Shown: piece by piece, positions 1-9,963 of the stretch
Position numbering within the stretch: position 1 is the stretch's first letter
Layout: every line of letters starts with the position of its first letter
Source of the DNA: Spirodela intermedia
Taxonomy: Eukaryota > Streptophyta > Magnoliopsida > Alismatales > Araceae
Reading direction: 5' to 3'
Assembly: GCA_902729315.2 (NCBI GenBank)
Contig: LR746267.1
Location: 4,837,386 to 4,901,385 of the forward strand
Length of the DNA stretch: 64,000 nucleotides
Position numbers and translations under genes: made by a program
Notes under the pieces: generated by a model
What the model was told of the DNA's origin: nothing
The model's database searches: none
What the model saw: the letters and a program-made list of their open reading frames with translations, nothing else

Positions 1-1
1 C

Positions 2-826
2 AGTCTTTTCGACCCCGATCTCCTGGCGGCATTCGAGCAGGCGGTGATGGAGTACGGCCGCAGCTACCAGGAGTTGCGCCCCAAGGCCGACTCCACCGCC
101 GACCGGCGGTGGGCAGAAGAGGAAAAGGATGACGCAGGAGAAGACGGACCCCCGTGCAAGGTGCCCAGAAGAGTCGTTGGGGGGGATGAGGAGGAGGAGG
201 TGGATCCCCTGGAGGGGTTCGAATGGAGGTGCCCGCCGGGGGGCGGCGACGGCGTGGTGCTGTACACGACGAGCCTGCGGGGGATCAGGAAGACTTTCGA
301 GGACTGCAACAAAGTTCGGGTCTTGCTATGCAGCTTCCGCGTGACATTCGACGAACGAGATGTGTCGATGCACTGGGAGTACAGGGAAGAGCTGCGGCGG
401 ACCCTCGGCGGCGGCTGCGGTGCCGTCATCCCTCCGCGGCTGTTCGTGAAGGGGAGGCACATCGGAGGCGCCGAGGAGGTGCTCGGCCTGCACGAGCAGG
501 GAGGGCTACGGGGGCTGCTGTGGGGCCTTCCCGTCGACAGGTCGGGCGGCGCGCCGTGCCGGCGGTGCGGCGGCGTACGGTTCGTGCTCTGCGGGGAGTG
601 CAGCGGCAGCCGCAAGGTGTTCGCGGAGGGCGGCGGCGGGGGCGGGGAGGCGGCGGCGAGGTGCAGCAAGTGCAACGAGAACGGGCTGGTCGTGTGCGCC
701 CTCTGCTGCTCCCGGGGCTCCCCCTCCTGCAACGGTGGAGCGACCGGAAAAGAAGACGAAGGCCTTTCCCTCTGCTTGCCCACCGACCCAACTTCATCCC
801 GCGCCCACCTCTTACCTGCTGAATGA
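2..826 (+). CDS. Glutaredoxin-domain protein with cysteine-rich tail (5' partial)
   Basis: The reading frame is already open at base 2 and gives 274 residues to a TGA/TAA-type stop ending at 826; the true start lies outside the window. The first visible residues (SLFDPDLLAAFEQAV) match the motif that precedes the glutaredoxin domain in plant 'glutaredoxin domain-containing cysteine-rich protein' (GRXCR1-like) members. The domain follows (VVLYTTSLRGIRKTFEDCN to GGLRGLLWG), with the cis-proline segment AVIPPRLFVKG. As in this family, there is no CPYC/CGFC redox pair at the domain start. The tail carries four CxxC-type pairs (CRRC, CGEC, CSKC, CALC) expected to bind zinc. After the last CC, where homologues usually stop, the frame runs on for about 40 low-complexity residues. 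Molecular function in plants is poorly defined; it may be an adaptor rather than an oxidoreductase. The gene is convergent with the MBD gene on its right. Confidence 0.85.
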   Translation, partial: SLFDPDLLAAFEQAVMEYGRSYQELRPKADSTADRRWAEEEKDDAGEDGPPCKVPRRVVGGDEEEEVDPLEGFEWRCPPGGGDGVVLYTTSLRGIRKTFEDCNKVRVLLCSFRVTFDERDVSMHWEYREELRRTLGGGCGAVIPPRLFVKGRHIGGAEEVLGLHEQGGLRGLLWGLPVDRSGGAPCRRCGGVRFVLCGECSGSRKVFAEGGGGGGEAAARCSKCNENGLVVCALCCSRGSPSCNGGATGKEDEGLSLCLPTDPTSSRAHLLPAE

Positions 827-1383
827 ATGCAACCCTGGCCTGGCCCTGGCCTGTCTTGTCGACAGGTAGTGGTGGCCCTCTTTTCTCTTCCCGCCCTACT
901 TCGTCCGCCCATTGACCATCCGAGCATCAACCATAACCTTGATCAAATAAATTCCGGCGGGGTGGAATAATGAATGAATGAATCAGTGTGCAGTTTGCCA
1001 TGTGCCTCATGCGTGCTCGGGAGACCAGAAAGAGAGGAACTAACCACATCCGTGAAGAGCAGCGATAGAGAGAGAGAGGGGGAGAGAGAGAGAGAGAGAG
1101 AGAGAGCCACGCACGAGGGCAAGAAGTGCCAGGCATGCAGACACGGCCGACCTTAGATACAACAACAACGACAACTAATGAAAGGAAGGTAAGGTTAAGG
1201 TAATTCACAGTGCCAGTGACATCGTCGTCTCGGCCGTCGCCTACCGGGGAGGAAGAAAGAAGAGCTAACAACGCTAAACAGTAGCGCCACGCAAACAGGA
1301 CTGACTGACTGACTGACTGGTAACAATTAAAGCGGCGAGAGTGAGTCTCGTGGGTCGATCAGTGAGTGAGAGGAAGTCATTTA
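827..1383. other. Convergent intergenic region with GA and ACTG microsatellites
   Basis: This is the 3' flank of two convergent genes. An AATAAA-like signal at about 945 could serve the + strand glutaredoxin gene. A (GA)n tract at about 1065-1107 and an (ACTG)n tract at about 1299-1320 are visible. I see no coding exon. Confidence 0.6.
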
Positions 1384-4300
1384 TTATTCAGTGCGGCGGC
1401 CGCCGTTGTCGGTGGCGTTATCCTCCGCCGCATGGGAGGCCTCCCCTGTTACTTGGGGTTCCACCGGGCCCTTGGTGTCCCCGCCCGCTGCCGGCTCGCC
1501 GTTCTCACGGCTTTCTTCTTCCTCATGGGGCTGGCCCTCCTTGGGCTCCTTCGGGGGCTGGGTGGTGCCTTCCACTTTGGGGTGCTCCTCTTCATCCGCA
1601 GCAGTAGAAGCAGGAGCAGTAGCTTCCTTGTCCTTCTCCGGGTTCTCAATCCGCCCTTCTCCGGCCTCGTCTAACCCATTCTCCACCCTTTTCACGGCCG
1701 CGGCCTTTTCTACCTCAGCTGCTGCGGCTGCTGCAGCGCCCTCCTCTGCGTCTGCTGGAGCTTTGCCGTCCTCTTCTCTTCCTGCGGCTAATTTCATCTC
1801 CGAATCGCCATCCTCTTCCTTGGCTTCTTCTGCCGGGGGGGCCTCCTCGCCTTTCTTTGTCCCGGATTTCCTTCCTCTCTTCTTCGGTGGTTCTTCCTCT
1901 GGAGTCTCCGCACCCTTTGACCTCTCACTGATTCTCGCAGAACGCCTCGGCGTATCACCTGCCCCAAATGGAAAGTCAAAACGTTGACAACCATGAAAAC
2001 ACGTGTGTGAACGTCCCATTCCCCCTCTTCTCCTTCTTCTAATCATCACTACTAAGACTACTAACATTGCCGTCTGAGGGGGGCAATTCGACTAACCAGT
2101 GCTCCAATCGAAGGAGGATGAGGAAGGGCCCCCAGGGTGGGACTTGAGATAGGCGTCCAGTTGCCTCTTGTTCTTGATTTCCTCACCAGTCGGTGCAATG
2201 AAGACGATCTCGTTTCGTCTTGGGCTTCCCCCCTTCTTTGGAATGAACTGCGAGCAAGATGAAGCAACACCAGCATTACTTACACAAGGGCCCCGGATGA
2301 GAAGATAGACCCGAGTTCGCGTCAGCTGGGGGAGACGATCTGTGCTGACCAAACACATTGGGTTTCAGTACCGGAATTCTAAACAGGCCCAAGATCAAGG
2401 CTACGAGGAGGAATATGATAATTTTTTTTAATAATAACAAAAAAAAATGCACGTACGAACCTCAGACTGCTGCACACATTTCTTAATCAAAAAGTATATC
2501 GTCACACCGCCCAAAGAATAGTACAAGGATAGAGCAATACCCCAGCTGAAGAGCAATGAAATGAAATTGCGCTTAAACCTTACATGGAACTTGCAGTGGT
2601 GATCGATCATGTTCTGTCTGGGACTTTCACTCGTCAAATGCGGGGACCAAATGTAAGGATAAAAAAGATTTAAACACGTACATCATCATTAAATCCAGAC
2701 GGAAAAAACGAGGCGTTATTATATCATGCAACTGGTGGGGAGACAAGTTGCAAGCAATGCCGGCGATTGTGTAAGTTGGGGAGTTAGGCCAACAGATGGA
2801 GGAGGGTTCATACACATAATGACTCCTGAGGAGGACCATGTCACCACCTTACCAGAAGATGCGTCTAAAAACAGAGGCTTCGAAAAGTCAATTGTAATTT
2901 GCCACTATCATCTTCTCATTAATCAGGAAATGCCAACAAGTGCGGGGCCATTTGGCAAGCCTAACCTCCTCCCATATGACTATTTTAGATGATTTGTTGT
3001 CAATAAAGGACATTAGGTAGCAGCACACACTTCAGCTACTCCACACCCGATATGTTACATCAGATTTCTTTCCCATTATGTAGGACAGCCCACACCATAT
3101 TTCTCAACTCTAGTTTCCTTTTTGCGATATTAAAAAAAAAAAAAAAAAAAACTCATGAGGGCGTTCAAGGGCAGCCACCGGGGGGATCTTGCGTCAACTC
3201 AAACCGGACCAACCAGTCATGATTTAGGGCATGGTCGAGTCCGATTCCCCATTGTGCCACATGGCAGCCGGGGGAGGGCTGCACAAATAATCCATGAGGA
3301 ACTGAGGTGGGTGTACCTCTGAGGTTTGATCCCATGACCTTGAGATCAAACTAGGCCTGGGCAGTGAAAAGCCAATCCAGACGTGTGCTGCCGAGGTTTT
3401 GAGTTTTACCGACTTGACATGCTCACATTCCTCCAAAAATTTACCCTGTAAAATGCTCTAACTATGCATCAATCAGTGAAAAAAGACCCGACTTTCACAC
3501 AAGCCACACCAAATTAGAAAACCGTTAAAAACGATGACTACACCATAGCCTCTCCCAAGTTCCAACATTATTCAACATTGTGAACATTAATATTTTACAT
3601 AAACATTAGCAATGACTGCCATATCCTCCAAGGCTGATTTAGCAACCTGGCCAGTGAAATAGGCTCATATAGTGAAAGTCCCACCTGTATAAGACGAGGA
3701 ACTCCTTTTTCTAGCACCATAATTGATGTCGTAGCCATGCATCTCCCTTGCAGATTTAGTTTTAAAAAATAATCTGTTTTTTTATTCTGCTCTAAGGGAT
3801 CAGATTTTTTCCATGATAACAGTCCCTTTCTTGCCACGGAATCCACAAGTTTACTTTTTATTCCATAACATGAGAATATCACTACTCTTGATTGCACAGA
3901 TTTTGGAGCCCACCCGTGTAAACACAGTATCAGCTTCTATTTCTTTCAGCATTTTCAGTGTTCTTGAGATTCCTGGGGTTCCTGACGAGTGTCATCATAA
4001 GACAATAATTGCAATGATCCAAACGCAATTTAAAGACTGGATCCAATGATTTCTCATGGAACCCCGCGGCCCTGATCTGAACCTCAGTTCTAACCGCCAA
4101 TAATCAAATTCACCAGTACCACGAACAGTCTCGAAATTAATATTTTCGCTAATTGAGCCAGGATACCAAAATGAAAGTTTACGGTTAGGCACAAGCGGAT
4201 TCAATTCACCAAAGCGGGATAATATTAGTTGAGCGTGCATGTGTATCTCTTCTACATCAACACAGCAACAGCCAGCTAGATCTCCTAATAGGAACAAGAA

Positions 4301-7300
4301 ACAGTTCTACCTGGCAGAACACTCAGTGACCATAACATGGAACAAGTACAGCAAAGTAACGGCAGTGAAACGTTAATCATGGCTTGTGGTGGGCTCCTAA
4401 TGTGAGACCCCAAATAGAATCTACTCCACAAGAGACAACCTCATTTTCTGACTAATGCCATAACCTAGGAAACCTTGTTAATTCAACAGATCTGACCAGC
4501 CCTACTTGGGTAGGTGTTCACTAGTTCAACTTATAATTTCCTCACATTGTCCTCTTTCCACGCTAATCATTCATGACGTAGCTCAACCCGAGTATATGAC
4601 CAGTAATCACCATCAAGTGGTCAGGTTGACGGTGACAATTAGAGCTCTACAACTTCCAATAGAAACATCTTACAACCAGTTTAAAGATCTAATTGAATAA
4701 AGGATATAACTGCTTCAACTTAATCAAATATGTAAATCAGTGACCTTTAATTTTCTGAGTCCGTCAACTCCTACATGAACAATTTTCTTAGAAATGCTTT
4801 GAAATAATTTCTTAGCTCTAAGACAAAATAGAATCCTTTACCGCTGTCCAACCTCCCTTTTCTCAGAAGAAGGATAGGTTGAAATAACCACTGAAAATAC
4901 AAGCGGAAATCCTCGACACCTCTCTAAAGAGAAACCATAAACAAGCAAACTTATTCATCAACTTGGCATAAAGAATTAAACGAAGTACATTAAGTTACAA
5001 CCTTTACTTCCGCGCCACTCGCATTCCAAAACAACCTCCATTCAGAATCTCGTCACTACTTCCCTCTTTTTCTTCCCCAAGTAACCATTCAGGCTAGATG
5101 TCTTCTCTAGCCTTTATGCACTGTCATAAACAGTGTTTTTCTCAAGCTGATCACTGCCAGTGTGAGGGATGGTCGGGTCCTATTTCAACTCAGCCATGGC
5201 TTCAGTTCTTTTTTTTTGGCCGCACCAACCCTTGTTTGGCCTAGGCTTCTTAGAAAGGTGGAGTCTGCCTCTATTACATCGTCTCGTGACCAGCAGTGGC
5301 ATTTTATAAGACATTGACGTAGCAATTTTTTCTGCCTGATACTGTGTTCAGCATCATTTGATGGAATCTGTCCTGAGATCTCCATAACATCATAGTTCTC
5401 TTTAATAAACTGATATGGGGGTAAGGGATGGCGCAGCATTATTCACAACAACAAGGAAGAAGGCTTTTTCATGCTGTTCCATTCTTAGAAAAATCTTCCC
5501 CCAATTAGTGCGAGTAATAGAGGAATGCCAATCAGTCAAACACAAGAACCATACGCTAGAGCACACAGACTAACCTCTTTGGTCCTGAAATACCACAATG
5601 CAGAAGCATGATAGTACAACAAGCACAATTCGTTCTTCTTGGTCAACTGTCTGGCATATTTTTGATCAGCAGATCTTCTATCACAAAGTGAATGGATCAA
5701 ATTAGTTTCATAGTCACGGCTACATATTACAGTTGATGAATATTTCTCTTGGAGATACTGGAAAATGATACATCATACAGGTTGTATCATAAGTATTAGA
5801 ACACAAGAATGTGAGACAAAAGTTGATAAAGACCCCCAGCCTTCATTGCACAGATCTCATGGGAGATATCTCATAGGGAATGGCATCGACATATAATAGA
5901 AGATGAGGATTTTTTCTGATGCAAGAAATTAGGTAAGCGTATAAGTTTAAAATGCCACAAAAGTTCAAGTGTTATGTGATTGCGGTGCAGGACCTGCACA
6001 TCGATATGCCAAAGGGATATAAGTGGTTGGTTTCAAAGGATAGGAACCCTGAGGGCTAAGAGTTAGAAAAACTGAATGCATAGCTCATTCAGCCTCATTA
6101 TGGAAAAAACAAAAACGACAACACTGACTCTGAGGTCATTGTATAAAAAGATGAAAAGAAAATCTTCCATCCTAAACAGTTGTCATCGCTAAGATCATTA
6201 AAGATAAACGAAATTATCAAATAACATACATCATTATTTCATTGGCAAAACACCTGATCGTCGCAGATGATTATTCATAATCATCTTACTAGACCCAAAC
6301 ACAGGTGATTGCGTCCCAACCATACCAGGCCATGAGCCTGCAGTAATGCACAAAGTAATTAAACAAAGACAACTAGGACATGGTTGAAATTGGTCATAGA
6401 TAAGCCAAATTACCATCAAAATTCAGTGGACCTCTCCACCTTATATTTTTGGACACAGTCCACGCAAAAACAATTCTCGACCCTATCGTAAGCATTATAA
6501 GTCATGGCATAATCAGTGTTCACATTGATATGCGAGATCATGTCTGCCGAATTGACATCATGGATGACAGCCTCAGCAGAAACTGACCTCAGATATTAAA
6601 CTTTGAAGAACACTGGATACTTTAGATCTGAAGATCTGCTGCTTTATTAGAAAACGCGAAACTTACCTATTTTGATCTAAACATCAAAGGTTACGAAAAT
6701 ATTTATAAAATTCGCGGTAATTATTAAATAAAAAATTATATTACATCTGCAGTCCAAAAAAGTCAGAAGAACAACACCACTGCTTACACACTGGAAATAG
6801 AAAGAGTTCTCTGAAGTGGGAAAGCAAGCTGCAAACACAGATCCTTTCATGTTTTCAATTGTGAGCACATTGCCACAATAAATACAATAGGAACTTATAT
6901 TCTCGTACAAATATATTAAGGATATGGAAAATATCCACTGGCAAGTTCATGCCAATAATTCATAGGAATGTCCGGTGTTTTGCAAGCTCATATGAAAAAG
7001 TATTGCAACTTAAAGACTCGATTGAACTCAATTAGAAAAGAGTCCCTCTAAAAACTTATAATATTTCAATCTCAAACCAGGATTCCTATCATATTTTTCA
7101 CTTCTCAGCAGCGGTTGTGCATAAACATAATCGGAATTTCGATTATATTGCAATTTGTTAACAAAAATGTAGATACAAGATAACAATGAAATAGGAAGAA
7201 TTGTAAACAAAATGTTGAAGTTGTTGCCAGTTTCAGAATCTTCAGGTACATGTTAAGTACACAAATATTGAAAGGCATTGAATTACAGATAAGTAACAGT

Positions 7301-9494
7301 GAGGGTGGAAGGTCGAAATACTGCACCAGACATATATGATACTTGGATCACCGTTGCATTAGAGCAAGAGTGGGAGAGTGAGATACGACAACAGATAAAA
7401 AAATCATCTGGCAATAAAGTGGTTCAAGTGCTTATCATGAATTTGGAAAGCTGTGATCAATAGGACGGAAATTTACTTTAGATTTTCATGGGATCTAATG
7501 AATATATCAACATGTAAGTTGGAACGGATGTGAGGAAAAGATTTTAAAGATGAGAATCATTTAAGAGAAGCAGATCACCAGAGATTGCAGAAATTAAAAG
7601 AATGGAAGTAAGATGGGGTAATAGTTGAAAAGTATATGATTGAAACAATTCCAAATAAAGAACGATGAAAGAAAAGGGGATCATCACAGGTAGAGCATAA
7701 CGAAAGGATGGAACTGAGAAAAAAATCTGCTCTAACGCTAAGCGTAAGCTTTTCCAAAGATGCCGTAACAAAGAAACTATATAACAAAGAATTTCGAAAG
7801 ATCAGATAAAGAATGTAGAAAGATGGGTCTCATACAAATATATGGAAACGTATGGACAACAAAAGACAAAATGTGTCCCAAAAATAAAACGTTTCCATGG
7901 AAAATGTCCATGGGTGTACTAGATAGTTGAATTCTCCGTATTAAATATCAAAATCATAGAACAAGAACGAAAAAGATGTTTCATTTGCATTTCTCCTTTA
8001 TTATTTTGATAGTTTGAATTCGCACAACATTGGAAAAAAAGGTCAACACTTCAATTCTTCGCAGAAAAAAATCGTTTATTTCTTATTTCTGACGATTTCT
8101 GCAACCAGAAACTTAAAAATCAGCCATCCATCAATTGTAATTCTAAATAATAAAATTGCCCAGTGAAAGGTGTGGATTGGACCCGAGATGAAATCAAGAC
8201 TCTTTTGTAAGGTGAAATAAACAACTGGAAGATGCTGAAATTTTTCAGATCTGAATCTGACTTGCCACATTTTAGAAAACGGGGAATAACAGCAGACCGA
8301 AGTTGAGGATCAAATATTGTAACAAAAATTGGTAATTAATTAAACCAGTCTAATCGAATATATAGTTTCAGCGGAAATATATGATGAAGTTCTGCAAGGA
8401 CTACTGACAAAGTTAAAATTAAATGCTTTCTAAATGTACCCAAAAGGAAAAAGAAAATGCATAATCAGAGACTTGCCACTGGAAAGCAGAACAAAAGGAT
8501 ATCACCACAATGAAGAGAACATTTGATGTTTCCAACCAGAATATTAAATTTTACCTATTAAAGTAACAACTGAACTAAATAAGAATGCTAGTTATGATGC
8601 ATATTGATTAAATTAGACTGCCCGTTATGGAAACATCCCGAAGAGAAAAAAAACTCCTAATAACGACATTCCGGTACTTTTATCTTAAAGCCCATAAATA
8701 ATACTTTGAATGAAAAGAATTCTGACATAGCATGAGAAAATGAGTCAACGGCACGAAAATAATTATCACGGATTATTACTTAAAAAATGACGGCGGGCTT
8801 TAGAATGGCATTAAAAACCATGAAAAAAAAACGAGCTGCTGGACAAAAGGGTAGCCAAAAGGAGACCACCCTAAAAGTATGCACCTACGAAGAGACATAT
8901 TTCATGGTCGGTGGTCAACAAGTAACTAAGACAGAGCGAAACGGCGAGGTAGAACACCACACACGGAGCCTTGTTCCCCGCCCGCCCCCTCCTGGCGAAC
9001 GGGGCGACTGTCTCTGCCGAAACGGATAATACTGAAGAGCAGAGGTAACAATTTCCGTAACCTTGGCGGTCAGTATACGAGACCAGGAAGGCTATCAAGC
9101 CCTAGGACCAACTGAGCCGCCATTGAGTTCCAGGTCAGGGAACAAAAAAAATACCGACCACAGGAAAACAAAACCCTAGCGAAATCAGACCCCAGGAACG
9201 AATGCCCCGAGTCCACGAAATTCGCAAGCGAGAGACAACAATTCGCTCGACGACACCTCTCGACACGACACGACACGACACGACACGACACGACACGAAG
9301 CAGCTGAGAGCTAGGAAGAGCATGAAACGCAGACCGGGACTCGCTCGGGCAAACGCCGAGCACCGCCACCGACAGGTTACCTTCTTCTTCCACCCCGGCG
9401 GAGCAGGCATCTCGACGGACACGACGTCGACATTCTCCACCAGGCCGCCGGCGGAGGCCTTCACGGGGCTCGCCGTCGCGGCAGGCTCTGACAT
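1384..9494 (-). CDS. Methyl-CpG-binding domain protein (MBD10/MBD11-like), 3 exons
   Basis: Exons in transcript order are 9494-9381, 2247-2097 and 1958-1384: 840 nt, 279 residues plus stop. Intron 1 is phase 0 (AAG|GTAACC ... CGCAG|TTC) and intron 2 phase 1 (ACTG|GTTAGT ... GGCAG|GT). The product begins [12 protein letters not shown]. The MBD spans about residues 29-92: PAPPGWKKK from exon 1 joins [16 protein letters not shown] and [20 protein letters not shown] from exon 2, then [11 protein letters not shown]. This is the hallmark sequence of plant MBD10/MBD11. An AT-hook-like KKRGRK follows at about residues 114-119. The rest is a disordered Glu/Ala/Lys-rich acidic tail, typical of the group. 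The likely role is a nuclear chromatin protein; whether this class binds methylated CpG is uncertain in Arabidopsis. The start is the first ATG in frame with the PAPPGW motif. The 7.1-kb first intron is unusually long. Confidence 0.92.
3130..3435 (-). mobile_element. Possible SINE or other short non-autonomous element
   Basis: A block of higher GC than the surrounding intron is bordered at 3131-3150 by about 20 A residues, which read as a poly(T) tail on the minus strand. Read on the minus strand, the far end contains a B-box-like stretch (GGGATCAAACCTC) near 3320-3335. Some plant SINEs end in a T tract. I could not find a clear A box or target duplication, so this is a weak call. Confidence 0.3.
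9261..9298. repeat. (CGACA)n pentanucleotide microsatellite
   Basis: About seven uninterrupted copies of a CGACA unit lie in intron 1 of the MBD gene, roughly 80 bp inside the donor site. Confidence 0.9.
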
Positions 9495-9963
9495 GTCGCA
9501 CCTCCCAGAGCACCGGCGACCTCGTTCCCGCTCGCGAATGCAGACGAAATCCGTCGAGTCTTCCAAGGAGGGAGGGGGCATTTAAGGGTGCTGCCGACGG
9601 CGAGGGAGAGGAGAGCAGGAATATCATCATATCATCATCTACTGCCCGGTCTCGGGCGGCGGGGACCACGAGCGTTTGAGGAAAATTAAAAAGCTCCCCC
9701 TTTTAACTACAACCCACCCTTTTTCTTTCTCTAACGGCTCGCCGCCAACCCACCCGAACCCACCCGGGGGGACGTGGCCTATGCCGTGGCTGTACACGTC
9801 CGCATCTTCTGCCGCTCGTCGTCTCCGAATTCGTCCTGGAAGGGGGGGGGAGTTGGGGTGGAAAACGCCGTTGCAGATCACACAGTGATTACTCTTGCAG
9901 GAATCTCCTCCCTCCCTCCCTCCCTCCCTCCCTCCCTCCCTCCCTCAGTTTAAGTTCTCTTTG
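9495..9963. other. Gap between the MBD 5' end and the next gene's 3' end
   Basis: The stretch should hold the MBD promoter and 5' UTR (minus strand) and the 3' UTR of the upstream C2 NT-type gene. A (CCCT)n array at about 9906-9946 sits just beyond the stop codon of the latter. I see no other gene. Confidence 0.6.
9906..9946. repeat. (CCCT)n tetranucleotide array in a 3' UTR
   Basis: About ten copies of CCCT lie 18 bp past the stop codon of the minus-strand C2 NT-type gene, so the transcript would carry an (AGGG)n run with possible G-quadruplex character. Confidence 0.9.

Larger units (their letters stand above)
2248..9380 (-). other. 7.1-kb first intron of the MBD gene
   Basis: The intron has a canonical GT donor next to exon 1 and a CAG acceptor next to exon 2. 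It is AT-rich and contains only short open frames on both strands, none of which I recognise. It holds a poly(A)-bordered SINE-like block near 3130-3430 and a CGACA pentanucleotide array close to the donor. Confidence 0.75.

Noticed and set aside
64-930. 288-residue open frame on the minus strand over the glutaredoxin-domain gene
   Set aside because: It is the antisense shadow of a GC-rich gene; the + strand frame has a clear domain and the antisense product is low complexity.
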